In this document: positions 34,880-47,092 of the stretch, one piece after another
Layout: every line of letters starts with the position of its first letter
How positions within the stretch are numbered: the first letter of the stretch is position 1
Assembly (NCBI RefSeq): GCF_000005505.3
Contig: NC_016132.3
Coordinates: 32,564,914 to 32,628,913 of the forward strand
Length of the DNA: 64,000 nt
Direction of reading: 5' to 3'
Origin: Brachypodium distachyon
Lineage: Eukaryota > Streptophyta > Magnoliopsida > Poales > Poaceae
Position numbers and translations under genes: made by a program
The notes under the pieces: generated by a model
Databases searched by the model: none
What the model was told of the DNA's origin: nothing
What the model saw: the letters and a program-made list of their open reading frames with translations, nothing else

Positions 34880-35179
34880 TCTGTATTTGATCAAATATAT
34901 ATTAACGCACAGGCCAGGCTTCAATCGATTGCAACCTCACCTAGCTAATTTACCGCATGCAATAAAGAAATAAAAGGCAGCGTTTGTAGCCGCATGCAGC
35001 CATGTTTAGAAACACAAATCAGTTGCTGATTTTCCGGCTTCTGGTTTAGCCCTTTTAGTTAAAAAATAAATCAATAATTCTGGTACTTTTTGGTACTTTT
35101 CAGTACTTCAGTTGTAGTACTTTTTAGTACTTCATATTTTTTCACCGTTGGATCCGTTAGGTTGGTGTCGGTGCTACAT

Positions 35180-36030
35180 CACTACCGACACAAAAATATT
35201 AATTTTCAGGGCAGGCTTTGACAGAACCAACAGAAAAATACTTTTTTTCGTGTCGGTCGTAACAATTTATGTGTCGGTTCACCGTCACCTAAAACAAATA
35301 TTTGTGGCGGCTGGTGCCCGTCATGGAAAATATGCATTTTCATGTCGGTCTTAACAATTTATGTGTCGGTGAACCGTCACATAAAACAAATATTTGTGGC
35401 GGTTATGGTGTCCCCGTCACAAAAATAACACTGTCACAAATATTGTTTTTTACCACTTTTATGAAGCAACTACCATAAGTTTTGCTCTAAACACTCTGAA
35501 ATAAACTGAACATGCATAGGACTATATTTCGTAGATTCTACTTGATTATGGTAATTTTTTATACTTGTTGGCTATTATTTAGAATTAACGTGTATTTTAA
35601 CCAAATTTAATTCAAATAACACCCAAATGTGCTCCAAAAAAATGAAAATCAATCAGGGATCCATTTAGGTACTAGTAAGGTTGCCATAATTTCTTGAAGC
35701 CATTTGGGAGAAATATGACCATACATGCTGTTGTAATGGTGGCATGTCATAAGAGTGATATGATCTTTTGGAGTGAACGTGTGAGGTTTGTAATGCAAAT
35801 GAATTTTAATCTATCCTTTTGATCCCAAAACATTAGATCATTTTGTATGAAAACATTTGTACATTAGATGATTTATGCCGGTACTTGTTTAGAGTATGGT
35901 CAAATTTTATAGTTATATACTAGTTTTCAGAATTTAATTGAAAAGGTTCCAAATTATTATCGTGGCGGTGGTTTGCACCGTCACAAAAAAATATATTTTT
36001 CTGACGGTAAATTGTGAAACCACGTCAGAA
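35180..36030. repeat. Left subterminal repeats of the second CACTA element
   Basis: Repeated GTGTCGGT, CCGTCAC and AACAAATATTTGTGGCGG blocks at 35180-35440, in direct and inverted form, with more (GTGGCGGT, CCGTCAC, CTGACGGT) at 35960-36010. The block from TTTTCNTGTCGGTC with AACAATTTATGTGTCGGT is tandemly duplicated (about 35249 and 35339). Confidence 0.75.
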
Positions 36031-36337
36031 ATAAGTCTCGTTGTACAGACGCACACAAGAACAAATAAATAAAAATATGCGGTCGCATCTTCTCCTCCCC
36101 AAAACCTAACCGTTCTCTTCTCCTATTCCCTTCCTCCCCCGAGCACCACGCCACCTAGCCGCCAGCCCCAGATCACCCGTCCTTCCCCGCACAGCCCCAC
36201 TCGCCGACGTTCTTCCCCTCCCCCGCGACCTTTCCTGCAGCCACCACTCACAGCCGCCGCCACTCAGGGTCGCGTGCTGTGGGGATCCCGCGTTCACTCA
36301 CGGCCGCGTGCCCCATTCTCCTGCCGCCGTTTCTCCC

Positions 36338-37664
36338 TGTTGAGAATATGCCCTAGAGGCAATCATGTATGATGTAATTCCCAATGTATTGATAAATATT
36401 ATTAAGTTGTCCTTGTTTGAACATCTGATATGTATCATTGAATATGTGATTTGATTGTGGAACTATGTATTCATGTTGTTCATACTAAATTGTCCTTAGT
36501 CATTGAGGTTGTGCTGGACACATAATCTAGACAAATGTGAAAGTTGGCTGATGACTCGGTTCCACTTGTCATGGGCATGGTGATGTCATTCCAGCTTACA
36601 CGGACTCGGCTAAAGAGTTTAGCGAGTCGGACTGACCCATATTGAGATGCAACGAGTAGGTCGTCATTTGCATGTCTCAATCAATGTAATCCTTAGACCT
36701 GAGGTTATCGCACAATCCGAGTTGTGGATCACCAACTTAGGTTCTGTCAAACGTTGTTCCGTAACAGGGCAGTTATAAAGGCAGAGTTCGGGTTGACTGA
36801 GAATCAAGCTGTGTGATGTGGATAACCAAGATGGGATTTTGCCCCTCCGACTGGAGAGATATTCTCTGGGCCCTCTCGAGTGATATGATTCGGGAAGCAT
36901 GGCCATGCGCGACTTGGTTAACTGTTAACCGGGTCGATCGACTAAGAGTTAGTCGGATGAATCGTATATCACAGATCGAGAAGAGAGTTGAACTATTAAA
37001 TGGATGACGATTAATCGCCTATAGTTCGACAAGGTATATCGTGAGGCAAAAGGGACTAAGACGTATGTCACATTGGAAGGTACGTCGTCATGACTCGATG
37101 GTACTTGGGAGTCGGCACGTTCTGCTAGGAGCCGCTACCGATTGATCGATTGTGAGTCGGACTCCAATCGTGTCCAAGTCGCCATGAGCCTGCGGGGTCA
37201 CACACTTAAGAGCGGGAGCAAGTATTTGGTCGGGTTGGACCCGAACTGGAATTGGGCTGACAATGCGAGTTGGACTCGCAGGGTGGATGGGCCACAAGGC
37301 TTGGAGCCCACTTCCACTCGATATATAAGCAGGAGCGTGGGATGCCTAAGGGGCACGGTTTTTCCACTCTCATGCGTTGAGAACCCTAGCCCGATTCAGT
37401 TCAACCGTCGCACCGGACCTAGCAGTCCGCCGCCGGAGCTCCTCCTCGCATGTGTGGATACCGGCAGAGGTGCTGTACGTTCAGCACTTCGACGATCGCG
37501 GGATTGGATCAGCTGGATCGGATCGAGGGACTGCACTGCATCAAGGCGCCGCATCAATAATCCGCAACTGCGCGTCTAGTGGTAATCCTCGTGGCCTTCT
37601 ACCTCGGCTAGATCTTGGGAGTTCGCGTAGGAAAAGTTTTTGTTTAGCTCTACGCGCCCCTTCA
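36338..37664 (+). mobile_element. Solo LTR (Copia-type) with CTCCC target duplication, 1327 bp
   Basis: Starts TGTTGAGAATATGCCCTAGA and ends TACGCGCCCCTTCA. It is flanked by CTCCC at 36333-36337 and 37665-37669. Start and end resemble grass Copia LTRs (AATATGCC-TAGAGGCAAT; GATCTTGG then GTTCGCGTAGGAAAAGTTTT). No internal region is present, so the element recombined to a single LTR. It interrupts the GC-rich leader of the CACTA gene, whose sequence resumes immediately after. Confidence 0.88.
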
Positions 37665-37699
37665 CTCCCCTCCCCATCCTCCTGCCGCCGCTCTTTCCC

Positions 37700-38064
37700 T
37701 CCCCCAACGCCACTCGAAGCTGCTGCTCTCTCTCCCTCCCGCGCCATACAACTCCGCCCCGGACTCCCCGCGCTGCGGCCGCGCGCCCCATCCTCCTGTT
37801 GCCGCTTCTCCCCTCCCCCATCCTCCTGCCGCCGCTATTCCCCTCCCCCAACGCGACTCGAAGCTGCTTCTACCCTCCCCCATCCTCCTGCGGCCGCTTC
37901 TCCCCTCCCCCATCCTCCTGCCGCCGCTTCTCCCCTCCCCCATCTTCCTGCCGCTGCTTCTCCCCTCCCCCATCCTCCTGCCGCCGCTCTTCCCCTCCCC
38001 CAACGCCACTCAAAGCTGCTGCTCTCTCTCCCTCCCGCGCCATACAACTCCGCCCCGGACTCCG
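37700..38064 (+). repeat. GC-rich array: 30-bp units inside a duplicated larger block
   Basis: CATCCTCCTGCCGCCGCTTC starts at 37789, 37819, 37881, 37911, 37941 and 37971; the last four are exactly 30 bp apart and encode a ten-residue repeat PHPPAAASPL in one frame. A longer block (CAACGCCACTCGAAGCTGCT and about 45 more bases) occurs at 37705 and again at 38001. It forms the leader or first exon of the CACTA transposase gene. Confidence 0.85.
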
Positions 38065-38345
38065 GACTAGCCGAAGCTCGCACCTCCAAGACGACGCTTG
38101 TAGCACCGAAGCTCCATTCTGTGTTCAGCCTCCTGCGAATCTGACAAGGTAAATATCAAGAAATCGAATACTCTGTAACATTCTGAAATGTATCCTGCAA
38201 AGTTAAAATTTTGAGTAGTTGTTTCTTGTTATATGGTGATATGCAATGCATCGATGCTTTGATATATATGTTACACTCCTTTGCATGTATACTATATTTT
38301 TATTGAGTGTGTTGTTTTTTCTTTTAGAACATAACAGTGTGATTG

Positions 38346-41300
38346 ATGGAAGATCGTGAATGGATGTATAGTGGTTGGAGTCGTAGAAGTATCTCAACTG
38401 AATGGGTAGAACAAACCAAGTTGTTCTTAGATCGTGCCTTTTCTCTGCCAAATTTAGTGGAAAATGGTACCATTAGCTGCTCTTGCATGAAGTGCCGCAA
38501 TGATTATGAGCACATAAGGGAGAATGTAGAGTTGCATCTGGCCAAATGGGGGTGTATGGAGAACTGCACAACATGGTCAGCCCATGGTGAGACACCTATT
38601 GTGAATGATGAAAATGATGTTGATATGGGGTACACTAGTGATGTAGGGGACCGCATGAATGATATGTTACATGACCTAGCCACTGAACATACACCACACA
38701 TTGTCAATGAGGAGCTTGACACTGTTGATGATAAGGTTCATACCAACACACAGCATACAAGTTTGTCAATTGTAGCCCGGATGCTAGATTTAAAGGCACG
38801 ATACAACATGTCTACTGCACATTATGATGATACCCTAAAGCTAATCCATGAGCTTCTTCCTCCTGATTCTAATTTGGTTGAAGACTTCTACCATTCAAAG
38901 AAATTGTTAGAAGGTTTGGGAATGCCATATGTCAAAATTGATGTATGTTATAACAATTGTATGCTGTATTACAAAGAGAATGAACATAAATACATTTGTG
39001 ACTTCTGTAAAACCCCTAGATATGAGAATGACAGAAACAAAGTCCCTAGGAAAATATTGTGGTACCTCCCCATTACGGATAGACTACAAAGATTGTATGC
39101 ACACACGGATGTAGCAAATTAATGAAGTCTCATAAGAAGTCCACATCAGGGAAGATGGTGCACCCTTGTGACAGGGATGCATGGAAGAAATTTGACAAAG
39201 ACTTCGAAGATTTTGCTAGTGACCCTAGAAGTGTTAGATTAGCTATTGCAACTGATGGCTTCACGCCGTTCAACTTAACTACTGCCTCTTATTCATGCTG
39301 GCCTGTATTTGTTGCTGCACTTAATCTTCCACCTGGAGTAGCCATGAAGAAGGAGTACATATTCCTTTCCATGGTAATCTCTGGGCCTGAACACCCTGGA
39401 AAGAAGTTGACTGAAGTTCTAATGCAACCTTTAGTGGATGAACTTATGAAGTTATGGGAGGGGGTAGATACATGGGATGCTTCAGTCAAAAAAAATATCA
39501 CCATGAAGGCTGCGTACTTGTGGACAATTCATGATTTTCCTGCTTATGGAAACTTTTCTGATTGGAGCACCCATGGAGTTCTTGCTTGCCCAAACTGTTT
39601 GTCTGATATCAAAGAATTTCGACTCAAAGCTGGTAGAAAGGCTTGCTGGTTCGACTGTCATAGACGCTACCTACCTGAAAACCATGAATTCAGAAACCAA
39701 GAGAATGCATTTAGAAAGGCTACAACTATACATGATATTGCACCTAGGTCTTTGATAGGAGCTGAAGTGGAAGACCAAATGAATAGACTTGTAGATGATA
39801 AGAAAGGGTACAATTCAACACACAATTGGAGCCATGTAAGTTGCTTTTGGCAGCTTCCGTACTTCAATAAATTACTTCTCCGTCACAACATTGATTTAAT
39901 GCACAATGAAAAAAACATAGCTAAGGCAATATGGAACACATGTTTTGATATATCTGAGAAGAGCAAAGATACTTGGAAGGCCAAACTTGATTTACAACAA
40001 ATTTGCCACCGTCCAGCTTTGCATTTGTCTGATCCAAACAACAATGCAAAGTGGCAGAAGCCTGGGGTCAAATTCTGCATTGAGAAGGAAGACAAAGCAG
40101 TTGTCCTAGAATGGTTTCAGAAACTAAAGTTTCCAAATGGGTATGCAGCCAACATCAAGCTTGGTGTTAATCTAAAGAAATCAAAGATCTTTGGCCTCAA
40201 AAGTCATGACTTTCACATATTTATTGAACGCTTACTCCCTGTAGCATTTAGAGGCTTTCTTCCAAAAAATATATGGATTAGTTTGGCTGAGCTGAGTCAT
40301 TTCTATCGTCAACTGTGTGCAAAAGAATTGAACCAGGATATTGTGCACTCTCTAGAACAGAATGTGGCAGCACTAGTCTGTAAATTGGAGAAGATATTCC
40401 CTCCTGGTTTTTACAATCCTATGCAGCACCTAATTGTGCATCTTCCTTATGAAGCTAGACTAGGAGGTCCAATCCAGAACCGATGGATGTATCAATTCGA
40501 AAGGTAAATTTCCAATTTTTAACACACAATGTGCAATGATTTATTCTCATCCTTCAAGCTAAATTGTTGATAAAACATGTATTTTAGGTTTATTGGGGAT
40601 CTTAAGAAGAAGGTACACAATAAGGCACGTGTTGAGACTTCCATTGTTGAAGCTTACTTAGTTGAGGAGGCAACTCTTTTTCTCTCAATTTATTTTAAGG
40701 CTGGTGTTCGGTCAGCCAGAAATAAGACTCCTCGGTATGATGAGAATGGCCCTTCCAATGATAGTTCATGCACCATTGATATCTTTCAATACCAAGGCCG
40801 ATACACGAACCCTCAAGGATCTCGTATACTCAAACCTGATCAGTACAAGGCTGCTGCCCTGTATATATTAACCAACATACCAGAGATGGACGAGTTCTTT
40901 GTGTAAGTCTTCTTGTTAATAATCCAATTCTGAGAATCCTATCCATGTATTTCAATAATCAGGAGGAGTTCTTTATTTTATCGTTTTAGCAAATTTCAAA
41001 AGGAAGAATGGAGGAGCACTAGAGTTGAACCAAATGACAAGCAGCGTTGTCACTTAAGATTAAATGTCTAGAAAGTTGGTCGTGGCAAAAGAAATGGACC
41101 CAATTTCTTTGATTGGTTCAGAAATGAAGTAATCTTTCTAACCTTTCAAAATAAATCCTTCAAACAAAATTAATGCACTGAAAACTTACATATCATATTA
41201 CATTTGCAGTGCATGAAGACCTCTGGAACTGATAATTGTTTGTCTGAACTATCTTATGGTTTTCCGCGAAAAGTTACATCATATGGAATATATGATATCA

Positions 41301-42019
41301 ACGGCTATAGGTTTCGGTTCGAGAAGTATGAGAACAAAAGATCAGAAAATGCTTCTATAAATACTGGTGTTTGTGTCTCTTGTACCGATGACGAAGGCAA
41401 TGTCACTGAGTATTATGGTGTCATTGAAGTCATCATCAAAATTAAATGGGAGGGCAGCATGCAGCTAGAGCTTGTATTATTTGATTGTCGTTGGTTTAAT
41501 CTAACAACCGAAGTTAGGCGCTCACCAAATTTAGGACTGGTAGAAATTAAGCACACATCTAGGTTGCAGACTTTTGAACCATTTGTCTTGGCAAGTCAGG
41601 TTATTCAAGTATATTACTTGTCATATGCATGCAAGAAAAGGTCAGATCTTATAGATTGGCAAGTGGTTTATCATGTCCCTCCACGTGGCTATGTGTAGAC
41701 AAGTGACAATGCCACTGAATCTAACCCCACCGAAGGGCCCATAGATGATGCCCCGGTGTTTCAAGAGGAAGAACAACATGGAAATTTCACTATTGACTTG
41801 GATCTTAATCTTGACAATCTGACATCCCTTATCTCAGATGAGATAACTAATACCAAAGATTTAGAACAAATATCCAACTCCAACCTTGAAGGTGAAGACA
41901 ATGGTGAAGATGCTGAAAAAACAGAAGATGAAGTGGATGAAGACGATGAAGTGGATGAAGATGATGAGCTTCAAGTCCCACTTGCTGATCATACACCTTA
42001 TGACCCAGAAGATTTCTAA
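38346..42019 (+). pseudogene. CACTA transposase (Transposase_21 family), nearly full length but broken
   Basis: Starts MEDREWMYSGW (Transpos_assoc domain, with CSCMKCRND) at 38346. The Transposase_21 core spans about 38900-40000 (CDFCKTPRYEND; LAIATDGFTPFNL; PVFVAALNLPPGVAMKKEY; TIHDFPAYGN; HNIDLMHNEKNIAKA), DUF4218 about 40200-40900 (LLPVAFRGFLP; HLIVHLPYEARLGGP) and DUF4216 about 41290-41690 (INGYRFRFEKYEN; EYYGVIEVI). A very acidic tail ends at 42019. Introns fit at 40504-40587, 40903-40989 and one closing before 41209. Three lesions: a one-base deletion at about 39120 (VAN-stop then MKSHKK in another frame), TAG at 41069-41071 and TAG at 41696-41698. The rest is well preserved, so inactivation looks recent. 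Confidence 0.88.
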
Positions 42020-42254
42020 TATCATATGGCTACTGTTATGTGTTTAATTTGTCATGTAGCTTGTGTAATTTTGTTGTCGCACTATAATTTTCTTGAGAAC
42101 AGCTGTAATATCTAATATCATGTTGCTACTGTTACATGTTCACTTGTATTGTCTTAATTTGCTATTTCTCCCTGATTCTGTATGTGCTTTATATATGTGA
42201 TTAATTTTAACATTGGTAGGAGCAGCTAACAAAGCTTGTGTTTGATTATAGGAG

Positions 42255-45200
42255 ATGGAGGGGCTTCGACACAAGAGAGTAAGGAAGTCGCGTATAGGTA
42301 CTAGTGCTGGTACTAGTGGAGGCAACAACCAAGGTACTAGTGGAGGCAGCAGCCAAGGTACCGGGAGAGGCAGCAGCCAAAGGAGCGTTGCTCGGCATGG
42401 AGATCAGCCCAGCGAAAGGAACAACCAAAAGAACCAATTCTGGTGGTATTGCAGCTGAAAGAAATGACCAGTTCGTCATGGAGATCAGCCCATCACAAGG
42501 AAGGAATAACTCACAAGGCACCGACTCAGTGGGTAATGGAGACTTAGAGACTAACTCTGGGGGCACTGATTCTGTTCGTACTAAAAGGGCTAAAGTAGTG
42601 GCTGTAGAAACAAGAGGGAGGCACAAGAGGTCAAGAACTCAGCTGAGAAATCCTCTACAAGGACGGAAAGTAGTCCTTATACCTCGGGGTGACATGTAAG
42701 TGAATTCCTAAATGTGCATATTGTTTGTCTTTGATCTTATTGCAGTTCTCATACTTAAACAAATATTTTTTTTTTAGGCAATTCAAGTACAGGGACTATA
42801 CTCGTGTACAAGTACACCACCCAGCTTGGATGTATTCTGAAACGACAATACCCTGGTGCTTTGGTGGATGGCAATGGAGAATTATATCCAGCAACGACAT
42901 GGGTTGATTACTATGAGAAGACTAACGACCAAGGAGAGACATGTGCACACAAAGTGAAGAAGGAATTTTGGGTAATTAGAGTCACATATAAGACCTACAC
43001 ACAATTTTTGTGAACTAATTTGTTGTTGTGCACTTTGCAGCGTTTGTTCACTTTGCTGATGAGCACAAGCGAGAGGCTGCCCGTGTTCTTGAGAACTATT
43101 GTACGAAGAGAGTGCGGAATATAATGTACCAAGTTCGTGTCGATGGTGTGAAGCTGCATTATGAGAACCAAGGAGAGATCCTTGATGACACTCTTGCATG
43201 TCGTAGAGAACTCAATGAGAATGAGTACCTAAATGCTAGGGTAGAATGGTGCAAAGAGGATGTTTGGCCCCTTCTTGCTGCATACCGGGATAGTGATGAG
43301 TTCAAGGAAAAAGATCAAAAGCCCAAGATTCTCGCTTGTCTAATGAAGATGTTGCTCAAAACAGAGGGGGTTCACGCCCATTTGCAGAGACACAACAATT
43401 CATTGTAAGTGTTCTCTATTGTTCTTGAGTACAATAATCATTGTTTCCATTTTTAGATTTAGAACCATGATGACTAATTACTAAAAGTTGTACATGGACC
43501 CGAAAAGGTTACAATTTTGAACACATATGTCGTGATGAAATCAGGTGCTAAGAATATGAACAGCAATGGAAGTAGTGGAGTAATCCCCAGCGAGAAAGCA
43601 CAAAAACCGCATGGTATACTCTAATCTTGTCTTGTTTACTTTGTGTGAGTGTGTCTGTGTGTGAGGCTATGAATGTAACTGCTATTTATATATTGTAGAG
43701 AGACTATCAGGAAGGAGTTGAAGCTGCACATCCAGATGATCCAGAGCAGCCAGAAGTAGATGGACTTGTCTTGTACACAAACGGCGGTGGCTTGCCTCAT
43801 GGCCGCCTTCTTATAAGAGATGGCGCAGTGAGAAAGGCAGATTTTGTTGCTGCAGCTAAAGGAAAAAAAAATCCAGGCCATCAACTTCTGATTTTTATCA
43901 ACACTTGTCCGAAGGGAACCATCAACTCCGACGTGCTAATGAGGGCCTAACACAACACAATGTGCATCTAACCCAGCAACAAGAGGTTGACCACGAACTA
44001 ATCATGGTAAAGAAGTCCTAACCCAAATAGTTAAACTGACTGCATTTAGTTTCTACAAATTTTAAATCCTGGCCATCTTTGGATTGTGTCACCATGGAAA
44101 CATTACCATGGAAACATTGATTTCATTCCAGCTAGCAGGACTTAGCTTGTCTTCTTTAATTTTGATAGATAATAGATATGATGAGACATAGCTGTTCTTT
44201 TTGGTCATAAAGTGACCAAAGTTAGAAATCTGCTCAATTTATGAAGTCTTACAACATATATGAATGCATTTTTTAATTATTTTTTCTTCATGCTGGAACT
44301 ATACATATGAATGCAAGATGTTTTTTGCTGAGCTTGGAAAGGAACCACCAGCACACTTATTGCGTTGTCGACAAGAGGTGCAAGCGTAGTTTCAGGTATG
44401 TTTATTCATCAACTTTGCATATATAATATTAATTGAAATGTTGATGGTGACAAGAAAATCGACGGCAATACCTTTTGTAATTGGGACGACATATTTAATT
44501 AATTTGGATCACTAATGATCTTTGTAATGGCAGACTGCCAACAATCAGTGCAGCAGTGAGGCTTCATGTTCAAAATTGTAACACTTTGGATAGCATCATT
44601 TTTAGTAAGTTTTTGGTTTCTTTGGATCCTGGGAGGACTAGAAGTGTGAATCTGTAGCAACCATTGCCTTTTGGATGTGTGCACTTGTATTTTTCTTGAA
44701 TCTGGTAGTAACTTTAAAACTTGGACCTAGCTACTAGTTGAGATACTTGGATGAACACAAAGTATGAATCTGTAGCAACCATTGCTATTTGGATGTGTGC
44801 ACTTGTATTTTTCTTGAATCTGGTAGTAACTTTAAAACTTGGACCTAGCTACTAGTTGAGATACTTGGATGGACACAAAGTGAAGTCTATGACTTGTTGT
44901 ACTATTAGTTATGATTTGGATGAAGATTACACTGTGGTGTCGATGTCATGCATCTAATGGCTGTTCTTATATATCTTGTTATTATATCAAATCTTGGTTT
45001 CTTATGTGACAAAGTACATACCTTTTCCGTTTTTCGGTTATTATCTCAAATCTTGTTTTCTAATGGACAAGCACATTAACAAATTATCATGGCTTCCTGT
45101 AGGGAGCACCTGGTTCTTCACATGCTGGCTCACAATTAATCCATAATGATGGAATGGATGGTGCTGGAACCAGTGCTAATGGCAACAACAATGCTGTCAA

Positions 45201-45375
45201 TGTGGAGATCAATGACACTACAGCTATCGGCTTGGGCAACAATTGGGGTGACAATTTAGCTGAGGAGAATGGATCTGATGATGACAGTGAAGCTTTATAT
45301 GCTAACAGTGACATTGATGCTGGCCATGACGATGATGCTTGCGCTGGCCGTGAAGCTGATCGTGATGCTAGCTAG
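42255..45375 (+). pseudogene. CACTA second gene, Transposase_24-like (TNPA position)
   Basis: Begins MEGLRHKRVRKSRIGTSAGT at 42255 with Gly/Ser-rich repeats and a frame change near 42460. After an intron closing at 42778 comes TTQLGCILKRQYPGALVDGN with PATTWVDYY. The next exon (43041-43405) has the Transposase_24-type blocks ENYCTKRVRNIMYQVRVDGV and ARVEWCKEDVWPLLAAYRDS. Further on are YQEGVEAAHPDDPEQPEVDG (43700) and a coiled-coil-like QQQEVDHELIMVKK (43976). The tail from 45100 to 45375 is rich in Asn, Asp and Glu. It follows the transposase by 240 bp in the same orientation, the usual order in CACTA elements. Exon limits are tentative. Confidence 0.65.
44648..44883 (+). repeat. Tandem duplication, 118-bp unit
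   Basis: GAATCTGTAGCAACCATTGC starts at 44648 and 44766, and the copies differ at only a few bases over 118 bp. A partial third copy (TGTAGCAGCCATTCC then TTTTGGATGTGTGGACTTG) lies at 45587. The segment is intronic or 3' to the second CACTA gene. Confidence 0.9.
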
Positions 45376-45799
45376 TGCTGGCCGTACCCACTGAATAGTA
45401 GAAGATGACAACCTGTTTTCTTTTTGGTGATTGGAGTTCTAACAACATGGTCATCTACTTGTCTCCTTTTTGGTGATTGGAGTTCTGACAATGCTTATCT
45501 GTAGCTAGTGCTGGCCATGCCCACTAAGATCACAAACTATTTTCTTTTTGGGAATTTGAGTTCTAACAATTAATGGTCATGTATTCTGTAGCAGCCATTC
45601 CTTTTGGATGTGTGGACTTGAATATGGTAGTAGTATGCTTGAATCTAGCTATGTATGGACTCAAGACTTATGTGTGAAATATGTTACGATCTGGATGATG
45701 AATCTGTACATGTTGTGTGGATGTCATGCATCTAATTAATGGATGTGGTTGTATATATTATGATTTGGAGCTATTTGTTTCATTCGTGCAGCTTTTAGC

Positions 45800-46401
45800 C
45801 TATAATTGTGAAATTCTATTTTTCTGACCGTTGTCAATTTTCCTATCGGTTATCACAATGTCAGAAAGCATTTATTCCAGTTTGTGAAATTCCATTTTTC
45901 TGACGGTAGTCCATTTTTTGTGTCGGTTATTGCAACGTCCCAAAGCATTTTTTTCTGAGTGCACTTTTATTTCTTTGTCGGTTACTAGAACGTCCGAAAA
46001 ATACCATGTTCTGACGGACCACCGTCAGCTTAATTACCGTCGTGCTAAAAACATTAAACATGACGGCCGCCCATCAAAAATAAACCGACGCAGAAAATAA
46101 ATATTTCTGTCGGCTCAACCGACACAAATTGTTTTCTTGTCGTTTTTTTCTGACGGTTTAGCCGTCAAACTAAAAGTCCACGAAACCGGACGCCAAAATG
46201 TTTTTTTGTCGGCCACCGTCAGAAGTATCTGCCAGAAATATTATGTGTGACGGGTCACCGACACGCAAATGGTTTTTCTCCGACACTCCAGTTCGGACGG
46301 TATTTGCGTGACGGTTGATCGACACGAATTATATTTCTGTTAGTTTTTTGGCTATTTCTGACGGTTTTGGGCCGACAGTAAACTCTGGAATCCTGGTAGT
46401 G
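45800..46401. repeat. Right subterminal repeats and terminus of the second CACTA element
   Basis: Repeated TTTCTGACGGT, GTGTCGGTTA and CCGTCAGAA-type motifs in both orientations (for example 45822, 45897, 45918, 46148, 46219, 46305), ending AATCCTGGTAGTG. Confidence 0.75.
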
Positions 46402-46483
46402 ATTGTAAAACTTGTAATACCACGCGCTGGGGAGGTGATATCAAATGGTTCCAAGGTCCAACTGGACCATATTTACAAAGATA

Positions 46484-46939
46484 TTAAACAGATTAGTTTG
46501 AGAATGAACAGCCACTGGTTTCACCGATTACTCATTCTGTGGCATGTGTATATATATGTACAAATATCTTGGTCTTTGTCCCCGTGCAGCTGTGCTCTTC
46601 ATGGTGTGAACAGTGATCGCCTTCAAAATCCATCTCACAAATTCAGCACGTGTATTCACTGTTCAGCAAATTCAGATGCAGATCATCACTGTTCAGCACG
46701 TGTATTCGCTATGCACAAAAATACCTTCATGGTCTGAGATCTTCACTGTTCAGCAAATTCATGGTGTGAGATGGATTTTGAAATATGTATTTTTGTGCTC
46801 CTGCTGGCCCCCCTGCCTCCACCACTACCATGTATTTTTTGGAGTTGGAGTCGAACATGCTGAATATAAATTCAGATGCAGATAGTGTTTGTCATAGATA
46901 AGAATCGAATATGTAATATATAGTCTCAGTTTGAATATT
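46484..46939. other. Intergenic, with short repeats
   Basis: TCACTGTTCAGCA recurs at 46657, 46687 and 46743, and CATGGTGTGA recurs at 46600 and 46762. No gene recognised. Confidence 0.4.
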
Positions 46940-47092
46940 TAGCTGGATATAATGCTTCCTGAACTGAGAGATTGGTTTTTTTCTGTTTGGACGAAGAAAG
47001 TCCCAGCAGTTCGGTGCGAAAGGGCATCCAAAAAACAGCTGCTGGAGTGTTTCTTCTTCAGCGCAGTTCAAGTTCCACAGTTGTTGCTTCAC
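46940..47092 (-). mobile_element. LINE zinc-binding-domain fragment
   Basis: The minus strand reads AEEETLQQLFFGCPFAPNCW, the second half of the zf-RVT domain of plant LINEs, with its Cys and hydrophobic pattern. Only about 40 residues are left. Confidence 0.6.

Larger units (their letters stand above)
35180..46401 (+). mobile_element. Second CACTA element, plus orientation, left end uncertain
   Basis: The right end reads AATCCTGGTAGTG at 46401, the complement of CACTACCAGGATT. The most likely left end is CACTACCGACAC at 35180, but only the first seven bases match and the flanking triplets differ (CAT against ATT), so the true left terminus may be lost. In between: subterminal arrays of GTGTCGGT/CCGTCA motifs, a GC-rich leader split by a solo LTR, a transposase gene and a Transposase_24-like gene, both on the plus strand. 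It belongs to a different subfamily from the element at 11-21 kb. Confidence 0.7.

Noticed and set aside
37377..38144. Independent proline-rich protein gene
   Set aside because: The frame starts inside the solo LTR and runs into CACTA leader repeats, so it is chimeric by insertion.
42804..43013. Separate small gene starting at 42804
   Set aside because: The frame is an exon of the Transposase_24-like CACTA gene (TTQLGCILKRQYPG block), not an independent gene.
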